This document shows, in pieces, positions 1 through 7,935 of a DNA stretch of 54,865 nt; position 1 is the stretch's first letter, and every line of letters begins with the position of its first letter. The stretch is taken from assembly GCA_002705205.1 (NCBI GenBank), contig PAHP01000007.1:1-54865 (forward strand), given 5' to 3'. The stretch comes from Flavobacteriales bacterium. Lineage in GTDB: Bacteria; Bacteroidota; Bacteroidia; Flavobacteriales; BACL11. Made by a program: the position numbers and the translations under genes. The notes below the pieces were generated by a model. It was not told the origin of the DNA and ran no database searches. It saw only the letters and a list, made by a program, of their open reading frames with translations.

Positions 1-1
1 A

Positions 2-2053
2 GAATCTCACAATGCACTAAGTACTCAAATTGGTTTAGTTAATCTATCAATAGGTGAAGGAACCATAATTACTGGTATATTTAGTACTATTGATTGGGGC
101 AGCCATAGCTACTTTATTCAAGTAGGTGTTGATGTTACAGGAGGTAATAACTATGTTACAATGGGCACTACTCAATTAAGAAGTGTTCCTTATGCTCTAT
201 ATGCCGAAACTTCAGGAACACCCGGCACACCAGGACCACAAGGACCTCCAGGAGTGGATGGATTAGATGGACAGGATGGTGCTGACGGTGCAACAGGTCC
301 TCAAGGACCCGCAGGTAATGATGGTGCTGATGGACAAGATGGTGCAGACGGTGCAACAGGACCGCAAGGACCAATAGGCTTAACTGGAGCTCAAGGTATT
401 GCAGGTAATGATGGTGCTGATGGAAATGACGGAGCAGTAGGAGCAACAGGCCCCCAGGGACCTGCAGGAGCTGACGGACAAGATGGACAAGATGGACAAG
501 ATGGGAATGACGGACAAGACGGAGCAACAGGTGCCATAGGACCGCAAGGACCTATTGGTTTAACAGGTCCTCCAGGTAATGATGGTGCTGATGGAAATGA
601 CGGAGCAGTTGGTGCAACAGGCCCTCCAGGTAATGATGGTGCTCCTGGTGTAGATGGAATAAACGGAGTTGACGGAATAGATGCAGTAGTAGATTACGAT
701 TCATTAGCTAATCTTATTAGTGCAGACTCTACTTTTATCACAACAGTTGGAGTAGAAAATATGGTGTTTGGAGATTATGAGGACATAACTTCTCAGATTA
801 ATAGCAACCTAACTAATATAGCTCCTTATCCAGAGTATCAACAAAATGAAGATGGATTTCTTTATATTATACTTCAGCCTTCAAATCAGTGGTTTCAGAT
901 TTCTATAGATTCAGTATCTATGCTCCCTAATGGTCCTTCTGGGGGATATTATTACCCAGATAATGGTAATATGTCATTATTAATTCCTTTAAAAAAAGAT
1001 TATTATTGGACTTTTAGCTCATCTCTAACATATGTTAATAAAGCATTTTGGATTCCATTAGAAAGTGGTGTGGGTTCTTCAAGTTCAACATCAAGTCTTG
1101 ATTCAACTACAATTGCTAATATGATAGCAGGAGCTGGTGGCGGAAATATGGTATTTGGAGATATAACTCCAATTAACACCTCAGTTGAAACCCAAGCTTT
1201 ATCTGATGGATTTCTTTATGGTTGGTTTAGTACTAGTACCACTAGTGAAACCGAAATTTTTTGTGACACTTTTAGTGGAAACACAACTGTTAGAGGGATG
1301 ATAAGTCAATATATTCAACCTGGTATTACGCTATCTAGAAAAGGTATGTTTAATATCCCTATTAAGAAAAATGAATATTTTTCATTTTTAAGTAGTAATA
1401 CAGGAATTTCGGCTTTTTTTATCCCATTAGAAGGCGGAAATTCTTCAAATTCATCAAGTAATTCTTCTTTTCAAATCAACGGACCAGGTAATTATGCTCA
1501 AAATATATACAATGGAGATTTTTTCTTACTTGATCAAGTAATTAATTCTGGTAGCACAGAGTATTTTATTGTTCCTAGTGGTAAAAATCTGTATTTTGAT
1601 GATATAACTTACATTGGTGTAACTTGTCAAATATATTCAGATGGCAATCTTTTTAATTTTGGAAATCCTAATTTTCTTGAAGAATTAATATTAAAAGAAG
1701 GAGACTCTATACTATTTCCATCATCTTCAAGTTCGCAGGGTTTTGTAACTGGATATGGATATTTAGTTGATACTGATAGTAATATAGAGATAGTTAATAT
1801 TTTACTTGATGTTAGTTCTCCAACTTATACTGTACCAACAAATAAGAAAATTATAATAACTAACATCTTAAGCGATGGTACTGAAGATATAACGCTTACA
1901 CTTTCAAATAATCAGTCATTTAATACAAACACACATATGCCAAAAAATGCAGATTATTTATCTCCAAATACAATAATTCAGGCAAACCCTAATCCTAATC
2001 CAAATGCACCACCAATGATATATATTATGTCAGGATATCTAATTAATAATTAA
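2..2053 (+). CDS. Collagen-like surface protein, 5' end outside window
   Basis: Partial gene. The frame is already open at base 2 and its first residues match the N-terminal module of the next gene, so the true start and signal peptide lie before the window; the in-frame ATG at 161 is internal. Order of parts: the end of a Bacteroidota N-terminal module finishing in RSVPYALYAETSG; a Gly-X-Y collagen-like stretch (about 215-688, rich in GNDGADG and GPQGP); two tandem modules of about 100 residues, each starting NMVFGD and ending IPLE(S/G)G (about 758-1068 and 1145-1437), joined by Ser-rich linkers; then a C-terminal third with two weaker repeats (VPSGKNLYFDDI versus VPTNKKIIITNI). No T9SS tail is obvious. 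Collagen-like bacterial proteins form trimeric stalks with binding tips, so a secreted adhesin or fiber is the inference. The ligand is unknown. The next gene starts 13 bases later and is probably co-transcribed. Confidence 0.85.
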   Translation, partial: ESHNALSTQIGLVNLSIGEGTIITGIFSTIDWGSHSYFIQVGVDVTGGNNYVTMGTTQLRSVPYALYAETSGTPGTPGPQGPPGVDGLDGQDGADGATGPQGPAGNDGADGQDGADGATGPQGPIGLTGAQGIAGNDGADGNDGAVGATGPQGPAGADGQDGQDGQDGNDGQDGATGAIGPQGPIGLTGPPGNDGADGNDGAVGATGPPGNDGAPGVDGINGVDGIDAVVDYDSLANLISADSTFITTVGVENMVFGDYEDITSQINSNLTNIAPYPEYQQNEDGFLYIILQPSNQWFQISIDSVSMLPNGPSGGYYYPDNGNMSLLIPLKKDYYWTFSSSLTYVNKAFWIPLESGVGSSSSTSSLDSTTIANMIAGAGGGNMVFGDITPINTSVETQALSDGFLYGWFSTSTTSETEIFCDTFSGNTTVRGMISQYIQPGITLSRKGMFNIPIKKNEYFSFLSSNTGISAFFIPLEGGNSSNSSSNSSFQINGPGNYAQNIYNGDFFLLDQVINSGSTEYFIVPSGKNLYFDDITYIGVTCQIYSDGNLFNFGNPNFLEELILKEGDSILFPSSSSSQGFVTGYGYLVDTDSNIEIVNILLDVSSPTYTVPTNKKIIITNILSDGTEDITLTLSNNQSFNTNTHMPKNADYLSPNTIIQANPNPNPNAPPMIYIMSGYLINN
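215..688 (+). repeat. Collagen-like Gly-X-Y coding repeat
   Basis: About 150 codons of uninterrupted Gly-X-Y triplets built from a few DNA cassettes such as ggtaatgatggtgctgatgg and ggaccgcaaggacc, repeated with small changes. Asp, Asn, Gln and Pro fill the X and Y positions, as in bacterial collagen-like stalks. Near-identical cassettes favour slippage and recombination, so the repeat number may vary between strains and may be mis-assembled. Confidence 0.9.
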
Positions 2054-2066
2054 AAAATATTAATAA

Positions 2067-2657
2067 ATGAAGAGAATACTAAGCATACTAAGTGCAATGA
2101 CATTAAGTATAATGTTATTAGCTCAAGCCCCACAATCATTTACATATCAAACTGTAATAAGAGATGGGAACTTTAATACCTTAAACAATCAGAATGTTGG
2201 AATTAAAATATCAATACTAGAAGATACTCCAAATGGAACGGCTATTTATGAAGAATCTCATAATGCACTAAGTACTCAAATTGGTTTAGTTAATCTATCA
2301 ATAGGTGAAGGGACAGTAATTACTGGTATATTTAGTACTATTGACTGGGGTAGCCATAGCTACTTTATTCAAGTAGGTGTTGATGTTACAGTAGGTAATA
2401 ACTATGTTACAATGGGTACTACTCAATTAAGAAGTGTTCCTTATGCTTTATATGCCGAAACTTCAGGAACAGGAGGAGGTACACCAGGACCTCAAGGACC
2501 TCCAGGAGTGGATGGATTAGATGGACAGGATGGTGCAGATGGTGCTGACGGTGCTGACGGTGCAACAGGTCCTCAAGGTATTGCAGGTAATGATGGTGCT
2601 GATGGACAAGATGGAGCAGTTGGTGCTACAGGACCGCGAGGAAAGAGAGCCTATTGA
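2067..2657 (+). CDS. Truncated collagen-like surface protein (tandem paralogue)
   Basis: 196 residues. It has a signal peptide (MKRILSILSAMTLSIMLLAQA), then the Bacteroidota module that precedes collagen-like and tail-fiber-type proteins (FTYQTVIRDG... to RSVPYALYAETSG, about residues 24-133), then only about 18 Gly-X-Y triplets. It stops abruptly after GPRGKRAY with no distal domain. Bases 2252-2472 match 1-221 with about nine differences, so the pair is a recent duplication or is homogenised by gene conversion. At the break, GGACCGCGAGGA is followed by seven extra bases (2643-2649, AAGAGAG) and then CCTATTG, whereas the first copy reads GGACCGCAAGGACCTATTGG (539-558). The extra seven shift the frame. 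Without them the frame stays open only to 2700. It may be a decayed gene, a recombination donor, or a short secreted protein. Confidence 0.75.
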   Translation: MKRILSILSAMTLSIMLLAQAPQSFTYQTVIRDGNFNTLNNQNVGIKISILEDTPNGTAIYEESHNALSTQIGLVNLSIGEGTVITGIFSTIDWGSHSYFIQVGVDVTVGNNYVTMGTTQLRSVPYALYAETSGTGGGTPGPQGPPGVDGLDGQDGADGADGADGATGPQGIAGNDGADGQDGAVGATGPRGKRAY

Positions 2658-2875
2658 TATAAAGATTAATTTTTTTACAACTCCTGAGGAAGTGGAATAG
2701 ACCTATTTGCCTATTCTATTTGGAAAAAAGCACCATTTAAAAAGTACTCAACTTAATGATTATTCAAAATAGTTATTAACTATTAAGGATATTAGAAGTG
2801 TAATTTTGTCCTGCTATCTGTCCTACGGCACTATATAAATTAGAATATTACTAGATATAACTACTCTAAAAGTTG
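2658..2875. other. Gene-free gap between collagen-like locus and tRNA-Ser
   Basis: No convincing reading frame on either strand. It holds a perfect dyad with 8-base arms and a 1-base centre (2768-2784, AATAGTTA T TAACTATT), an isolated TAATTTTG box (2801-2808) and a weak GAATAG/CTATTC inverted repeat near 2694-2719. The base composition resembles ordinary intergenic DNA. The stretch begins at the broken end of the second collagen-like gene and ends at the tRNA 3' end. Confidence 0.6.
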
Positions 2876-2962
2876 CGGTGAGGAAGGGATTCGAACCCCC
2901 GAAACAGTTTCCCGTTTACACGCTTTCCAAGCGTGCGCCTTAAGCCACTCGGCCACCTCACC
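2876..2962 (-). tRNA. tRNA-Ser (anticodon GGA)
   Basis: Reading the minus strand gives acceptor stem GGTGAGG pairing with CCTCACC, a D-arm with GCCGAGTGG, anticodon stem-loop CACGC-TTGGAAA-GCGTG (anticodon GGA, reading UCC and UCU), a long class II variable arm as expected for serine tRNAs, the T-loop GGTTCGAATC, and discriminator G. CCA is not encoded, since CAA follows, which is common in Bacteroidota. Its 3' end faces the collagen-like locus. Confidence 0.95.
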
Positions 2963-2983
2963 AAAGATTACAAAATGTAAGAA

Positions 2984-3982
2984 TTAGCTGCTAACCTCTC
3001 CTCTTAAATTCTTTTGTAATTGTATTTTTACTTCTTTATCGCTCAATCTTTTTCCTAAAAGGAACATCAACTTTGTAATTGCAGCTTCAGTTGTTATATC
3101 TTTTCCGCAAATAATACCTGCTTTTTTAAAAGCTTCGTTTGTTGCATATTCTCCTCTTACAACCTCTCCATGCAAACACTGACTAATATTCATTATAATT
3201 TTTCCATCTAGTATCCCTTTTTGAAGTAGAGAGATAAATTTTGTATTAGTTAATGCATTGCCTGCACCAAAACTCTCAATAATTATTCCTTTAGAACTAT
3301 TTATAATAGCTCTTATTGTTTCTATTTTTATGCCTGGAAAAAGCTTTATGACAACCACATTATCAGAATAATCTTTATGTACTACTAGCTTCTTATTCTT
3401 TTTATCTTGTAATATAGATTTGTATTTAATATTTACTCCTACCTCAGCTAAGATTGGATAATTAGGAGATTCAAAAGCCTCAAAATCCTCTGTATTTACT
3501 TTTACTGTTCGGTTCCCTTTATATAATTGATCTTCAAAATAAATACATACTTCATTTACTTTATTGCTTGCTGCAATCTCGATTGCAGTGATAAGGTTCT
3601 CTTTGGCATCACTTCTTCTTGCTCCAATAGGGATTTGTGAACCTGTAAAAATCACAGCTTTATTCAAATTCTCTAACATAAAACTAAAGGCAGATGCTGT
3701 ATAGGCCATAGTGTCAGTGCCATGCAAAACAACAAATCCATCATAGGCAAGATAGTTAATTTCTATCATGCTTATAACTTCAACCCAATCAGTAGGATGC
3801 ATATTACTTGAATCAATTGGATTTTTTGTACTGATATTATCTACATGAATTTCACTATTTCTTAGTTCAGGCATAGCTTTTAGTAACTTGTCAAAATTAA
3901 AAGGGACAAGAGTATTCTTCTTATCATCCTTAATCATCCCAATTGTTCCCCCTGTATAGATTAATAATATCTTTTTGTTCAT
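2984..3982 (-). CDS. ansA: Type I (cytosolic) L-asparaginase
   Basis: 332 residues, full length. It hydrolyses L-asparagine to aspartate and ammonia in the cytoplasm. The N-terminal YTGGTIGM carries the nucleophile threonine (about residue 13) and VVLHGTDTMAYTASAF carries the second Thr-Asp active-site pair. The C-terminal domain contains the ESFGAGNA stretch typical of the family. No signal peptide is present, which agrees with the cytosolic AnsA type rather than the periplasmic AnsB type. It overlaps the 3' end of tatD by four bases (ATGA), so the two are probably translationally coupled in one operon read toward tRNA-Ser. Confidence 0.92.
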   Translation of the reverse strand: MNKKILLIYTGGTIGMIKDDKKNTLVPFNFDKLLKAMPELRNSEIHVDNISTKNPIDSSNMHPTDWVEVISMIEINYLAYDGFVVLHGTDTMAYTASAFSFMLENLNKAVIFTGSQIPIGARRSDAKENLITAIEIAASNKVNEVCIYFEDQLYKGNRTVKVNTEDFEAFESPNYPILAEVGVNIKYKSILQDKKNKKLVVHKDYSDNVVVIKLFPGIKIETIRAIINSSKGIIIESFGAGNALTNTKFISLLQKGILDGKIIMNISQCLHGEVVRGEYATNEAFKKAGIICGKDITTEAAITKLMFLLGKRLSDKEVKIQLQKNLRGEVSS

Positions 3983-4752
3983 ATTTTGAAAATGCTTTTT
4001 GCGTTATCAGTAGTAATGTCAGCTATATCTTTGAGTGTAAGATTATAGATTTCTGCTAATTTTTTTGCAATATCAATAATATATTTACTCTCATTTCGCT
4101 TTCCTCTATTAGGCATAGGGGCTAGGTAAGGGGCGTCAGTCTCTAAAATGAGATGTTGAATATTAATATCGGTTATTGTTCTGTCTAATCCAGAGTTTTT
4201 AAAAGTAAGGACGCCTCCTATCCCTAAATAAAAATCATTTAATTTGATAATTCTTTCAGCATCATTTATATCTCCAGTAAAGCAATGGAAGACACCTCTT
4301 AGATTATCGTCATTTAGTTCTTCAATTATTTCAATAGCCTCATTAAAGGAATCTCGAACATGAATTGCAATAGGTAATTTATATTCTTTTGCCAAGTTAA
4401 TTTGATGAATAAATGCTTTTTTCTGAATATCAAGAGTCGTTTTGTCCCAGTGTAGATCTAATCCAATTTCACCTATACCAATGTAATTGCCTTTAGCTAG
4501 TTCCTCTTCTACATGAGAAATCTCTATATCATAATTCTGTTCTGTTACATCGCAAGGATGTAGCCCCATCATTGGGTAGCAATTATCTGGGAATTCACTG
4601 CATAGTGCAAGCATTCCTTGAGTATACCTGCTTGATATATTTGGCAATAAAATAGTTTCAACTCCATCTGCTATAGCTTCATTAATAACTTTTGATCTAT
4701 CATTGTCAAATTGTTCGCTATATAAATGGCTGTGTGTATCAATAAATTTCAT
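3979..4752 (-). CDS. tatD: TatD-family metal-dependent hydrolase
   Basis: 257 residues, the usual length for TatD/YcfH proteins. The amidohydrolase metal site is visible: DTHSHLY (His7, His9), the GEIGLDLHW segment with its Glu, the conserved IHVRD and FHCFTGD histidines, and LILETDAPYL. Family members are Mg-dependent 3'-5' exonucleases or deoxyribonucleases linked to DNA repair; the exact substrate here is inferred. First gene of the tatD-ansA pair. A TAATTTTG box on the minus strand ends only five bases before the ATG, suggesting an almost leaderless mRNA. It is divergent from the glycosyltransferase at 4790. Confidence 0.92.
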   Translation of the reverse strand: MKFIDTHSHLYSEQFDNDRSKVINEAIADGVETILLPNISSRYTQGMLALCSEFPDNCYPMMGLHPCDVTEQNYDIEISHVEEELAKGNYIGIGEIGLDLHWDKTTLDIQKKAFIHQINLAKEYKLPIAIHVRDSFNEAIEIIEELNDDNLRGVFHCFTGDINDAERIIKLNDFYLGIGGVLTFKNSGLDRTITDINIQHLILETDAPYLAPMPNRGKRNESKYIIDIAKKLAEIYNLTLKDIADITTDNAKSIFKI

Positions 4753-4757
4753 GGGTA

Positions 4758-4765
4758 CAAAATTA
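4758..4765 (-). promoter_or_regulatory. Bacteroidota -7 box for tatD-ansA
   Basis: Exact TAnnTTTG match (TAATTTTG) on the minus strand. Five bases separate it from the tatD ATG, so the transcript would start at or next to the start codon. No clear -33 TTG is seen. Confidence 0.55.
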
Positions 4766-4789
4766 GGATTATTTATATAATTTTACACG

Positions 4790-5758
4790 ATGCCTACGAA
4801 ACTTAAAATATTAGTTATTAGATTTAGTTCTATAGGAGATATAATTTTAACAACTCCTGTTGTAAGATGTTTAAATATCCAACTTAATGCTGAGATAGAC
4901 TTTTTGACAAAAAGAAAGTATAAAACACTTCTTTCTTCAAATCCTTATATTAGTGAGATCTTTACGCTTGAAGAAGATGCTAAGCCAAAACTAGACTTTC
5001 TGAGAGATCAGCATTATAATTTGATAATTGATCTGCAAAATAATTTTAGGTCATTAAGGTTGCGTTTAGCTTTAGGTGTTAAATCTTATATCTATCAAAA
5101 AGATATTTTTAAGAGGTATGTTCTTTTATATTTAGGCATCAATTTATTAAATAATCATATTGTAGATAGGTATTTCAAATCAGTATTAAAACTGAATGTG
5201 TATAATGATAGTAAAGGGATAGATTATTATACAACTAAGCCTCTTAGCCTAGAATTTAATACCAATCAAGATTATATTTGTTGGTGTATAGGAGGAAGCT
5301 ACGAACAAAAGAAGCTATCGTATACACAAATTGCAGATGTCATATCTAAATTAAATATACCTGTTTTATTGCTAGGTAGTGAGAAAGACAAAATCCTTAG
5401 CGCTGAGATAAGTGATAATTGTAAATCTGCTAATGTGTATGATTTTTGTGGGGGAACCTCTATTGAGGAATCTGCATATTTTATTGAACAAAGTAAATTG
5501 GTATTAACTAATGATACAGGAATGATGCATATTGCTTCTGCGTTTGATAATCCTATAATATCTTTTTGGGGATGTACAAAGCCTTCATTAGGATTTGCTC
5601 CATATTTGCCGAATAAAAAATCAGAAAATATAATTACAAAGAGCTCAGAAATACCATGCTCAAAACATGGTCAAAATTGTAGAGTTTCTTCTAATGGGTG
5701 TATTAAGGATATACGCTCTCAATTAATTTATAATACGATTTTAAAATTACTTAAATAG
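4790..5758 (+). CDS. Glycosyltransferase family 9 (heptosyltransferase-like)
   Basis: 322 residues. The N-terminus KILVIRFSSIGDIILTTPVVR and the C-terminal nucleotide-sugar site LTNDTGMMHIASAFDNPIISFWG are hallmarks of ADP-heptose:LPS heptosyltransferases (GT9). In the family this cytoplasmic-face enzyme adds heptose or a related sugar to the lipopolysaccharide core; the acceptor here is not known. A cysteine-containing tail (IPCSKHGQNCRVSSNGC) resembles metal- or disulfide-type Cys clusters in Bacteroidota GT9 proteins. A near -7 box (TAATTTTA, 4778-4785) lies four bases before the ATG. The 3' end overlaps the convergent thioesterase by 12 bases. Confidence 0.88.
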   Translation: MPTKLKILVIRFSSIGDIILTTPVVRCLNIQLNAEIDFLTKRKYKTLLSSNPYISEIFTLEEDAKPKLDFLRDQHYNLIIDLQNNFRSLRLRLALGVKSYIYQKDIFKRYVLLYLGINLLNNHIVDRYFKSVLKLNVYNDSKGIDYYTTKPLSLEFNTNQDYICWCIGGSYEQKKLSYTQIADVISKLNIPVLLLGSEKDKILSAEISDNCKSANVYDFCGGTSIEESAYFIEQSKLVLTNDTGMMHIASAFDNPIISFWGCTKPSLGFAPYLPNKKSENIITKSSEIPCSKHGQNCRVSSNGCIKDIRSQLIYNTILKLLK

Positions 5759-6256
5759 AGCCTTTAATTCTGAGGCATCTTTTGCTTTTAGTTTTCCTGC
5801 TAAGATAAGCGATAGTTGCCTTCTTCTAAGCGCTCCATCAAATCGTTTCTTCTCTAATTCTGATTCTGGCAATACTTCTGGTACTTTTGCAGGTTTACCC
5901 ATAGAATCAACAGCAACAAAAGTGTATATTGCTTCATTACATTTTGTTTTATTTCCAGACAAAGTATCTTCAATCCACACATCAATAAATATTTCCATAG
6001 ATGAAGAAAATGCCCTAGAAATATTTGCTTCAAGTGTGACAATACTACCTTGCGGTATAGGGTGTTCAAATGATACATTATTTACGGAAGCCGTTACAGA
6101 AGTTCTATTGCAATGTCTATGAGCAGTGATTGCAGCAGCAATATCCATCCAATGCAAAAGCCTGCCTCCCATTAAATTATTTAGATTATTAGTGTCGTTA
6201 GGTAATACAATCTCAGTAAGAGTCGCTCTACTTTCTTTAGGGTTTTTTATTTGCAT
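5747..6256 (-). CDS. Hotdog-fold acyl-CoA thioesterase
   Basis: 169 residues from the ATG at 6256. A longer frame to 6277 exists, but it would begin inside the upstream gene, and MQIKNPKESRATLTEIVLPN fits family N-termini. The signature NLMGGRLLHWMDIAAAITAHRHC holds the catalytic Asp of the YciA/BACH group, followed by VSFEHPIPQGSIVTLEA. It should hydrolyse acyl-CoA thioesters in the cytoplasm; chain-length preference is unknown. It starts two bases after the HU/SPOR gene stop, so it is probably the last gene of the minus-strand unit from the TonB receptor. It overlaps the GT9 gene tail to tail. Confidence 0.88.
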   Translation of the reverse strand: MQIKNPKESRATLTEIVLPNDTNNLNNLMGGRLLHWMDIAAAITAHRHCNRTSVTASVNNVSFEHPIPQGSIVTLEANISRAFSSSMEIFIDVWIEDTLSGNKTKCNEAIYTFVAVDSMGKPAKVPEVLPESELEKKRFDGALRRRQLSLILAGKLKAKDASELKALFK

Positions 6257-6258
6257 TA

Positions 6259-7203
6259 TTATTTTTTCAGCAACCAAGCATCAGGATTTGATTGTTTGAT
6301 TTTGGTTAACGCTAATATCGCATCTTCCCGATTATTAAAAGAATCGTAACTTACTCTTAGTAGTCTACCTTCTATAATTTCAGCGTTATAATTTGATCTA
6401 TTAAGTTTTGCAACCATTCTATTTGCATTCTTTTTTTCAGAAAAAGCCCCCCCAATAATGTAATATTTATCATCTTTAACAGCAGGTATTAATTCAGGTA
6501 TAATTAGTGGTTCAATTATCTTAGTAGTTTCTTCAATATTAATTTCTTTTACTAATGAATGAAAGGATGCTTCTTCAACTAGTTTAGTGTTTGAGAAAGG
6601 ATTTAATGTTGCTAGTTGTTTATACGTACTATTAATTTTTTCTTGTTGTGAAATACTCAAATAAGAAAGTGTAATAAGAGGTATAATAACAGCAGCAGCT
6701 CTTAATAATGTTCTTCCATTGCTAGGGCTTTTTATTTTTCGAATTTTTTCATCAATTTGTTGTTTCTTATCAGTTGTTATGTCTATTGGTTTTTGATAAG
6801 TAGGTTGTAATCCAAAAGCATCTAAACTATAATTAATTGAGCTATCTTGCAGGTAGATTATATTTCCCTCTTTACCCAATGTGAATAATCCAATCTTATC
6901 TATTCGTAATACCTTAGATGTATTTAATTTAGCATTACTTTTATTAGCAAAATCGGTTACATTTCGTTTAGCTATTTCTTGAGTGATTTCTTCTTGACTG
7001 GCGATATGAGCAATAAGTAAGCCATCATTTGTTGTAAGGTTTGTATTGAATAGAATTTGTTTTGATGGAGGTATTAAGCTTCCTGTAATTTTATTTAATT
7101 GTGCTGATTTTCTATTTCCTATAAATCCGCCAAATCCTGGAACAATAACACAATCATGTAAGAAAAGTAACTCTGAAATGTAATGTACAACTGATTTATT
7201 CAT
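6259..7203 (-). CDS. HU-like (CCDC81-type) and SPOR domain membrane protein
   Basis: 314 residues. Residues 1-130 match the paired CCDC81-like prokaryotic HU domains of Bacteroidota (HYISELLFLHDCVIVPGFGGF...). One hydrophobic helix lies near residues 165-184. The last 70 residues form a SPOR domain (KYYIIGGAFSEKKNANRMVAKL... to the end). SPOR domains bind denuded peptidoglycan, often at division sites, so the topology would be HU-like domain in the cytoplasm and SPOR in the periplasm. That orientation is an inference, as is any link to division. It sits 18 bases downstream of kdsB and immediately upstream of the thioesterase. Confidence 0.85.
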   Translation of the reverse strand: MNKSVVHYISELLFLHDCVIVPGFGGFIGNRKSAQLNKITGSLIPPSKQILFNTNLTTNDGLLIAHIASQEEITQEIAKRNVTDFANKSNAKLNTSKVLRIDKIGLFTLGKEGNIIYLQDSSINYSLDAFGLQPTYQKPIDITTDKKQQIDEKIRKIKSPSNGRTLLRAAAVIIPLITLSYLSISQQEKINSTYKQLATLNPFSNTKLVEEASFHSLVKEINIEETTKIIEPLIIPELIPAVKDDKYYIIGGAFSEKKNANRMVAKLNRSNYNAEIIEGRLLRVSYDSFNNREDAILALTKIKQSNPDAWLLKK

Positions 7204-7221
7204 AGCACAAAATTAAGCATT

Positions 7222-7935
7222 TTATCTCATTATTTGTTTAATTTTAATAATATCCTCTGGCGTGTCAACCGAAATAGATTCATAAGAGGTAATGCCTGCT
7301 TTTATTTTATAGCCGTTATCAATCCATCTTAACTGTTCTAATTTTTCTTTTTTTTCATTATTTGATTGAGGTAGTTTACAGATCTTATTTAAGACACTTC
7401 TTGTGAAAGCATAAATACCAATATGCTTATAATAAATAGTCTCGGCAGAGATGTCTGTTATTTTTCTGCAAAAATTTAATGCGAATGTATTCTTATCAAG
7501 AATTACTTTTGGGTTGTTTGAGTCTAATATTATTGAGTGATTTTCAATTTTTTTTGCAAGTGTTCCTATTTGGGTCGTGCTGTTTTGAAAAAGTGCAATT
7601 ACTTCTTCAATTTGTTTTGGATTGATATAAGGTTCATCTCCTTGAATATTTACAATAATATCAAAGTTAGTATTAAGTTGTTCAACTATCTCATTGCATC
7701 TATCAGTTCCTGAATTATGTGATTTAGAAGTCATCATAGCCTCTCCTCCAAATTCAATAACATGATTTAAGATTCTATCATCATCAGTAGCTACGATTAT
7801 TCGTGTAAGATGATTGCATTTTTTACATTGGTTATACACCCTTTGTATCATGCTTTTACCAAGAATATCTGCAAGGGGTTTGCCTGGAAATCTAGTTGAT
7901 TCATACCTTGCAGGGATAATGCCAATGACTTCCAT
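7222..7935 (-). CDS. kdsB: 3-deoxy-manno-octulosonate cytidylyltransferase
   Basis: 237 residues. It activates Kdo as CMP-Kdo for lipid A core assembly in the cytoplasm. Seen: GIIPARYESTRFPGKPL at the N-terminus (CTP-binding loop), ATDDDRI, NIQGDEPYI and the C-terminal SVDTPEDI. Length agrees with KdsB (about 240). Its ATG shares one base with the stop codon of the TonB receptor gene (TAATG), implying coupled translation. Its presence shows that the organism makes Kdo-containing LPS. Confidence 0.93.
   Translation of the reverse strand: MEVIGIIPARYESTRFPGKPLADILGKSMIQRVYNQCKKCNHLTRIIVATDDDRILNHVIEFGGEAMMTSKSHNSGTDRCNEIVEQLNTNFDIIVNIQGDEPYINPKQIEEVIALFQNSTTQIGTLAKKIENHSIILDSNNPKVILDKNTFALNFCRKITDISAETIYYKHIGIYAFTRSVLNKICKLPQSNNEKKEKLEQLRWIDNGYKIKAGITSYESISVDTPEDIIKIKQIMR

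Noticed and set aside
168-527. Leucine- and histidine-rich frame of 119 codons on the minus strand
   Set aside because: It is the exact antisense of the collagen repeat; Gly-Asp-Gly triplets read backwards give Leu/His/Val runs. No promoter or family resemblance.
2812-2834. CCTACGGCAC sequence resembling the GTGCCTACGGCAC repeat linked to REP-type transposases
   Set aside because: Only one partial, imperfect copy with a broken hairpin; no transposase or partner repeat nearby.
2658-2962. tRNA-Ser as an integration site for an island carrying the collagen-like genes
   Set aside because: The 3' end of the tRNA does face the locus, but no duplicated tRNA end or integrase is seen in bases 1-2875. 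It cannot be judged without the upstream region.
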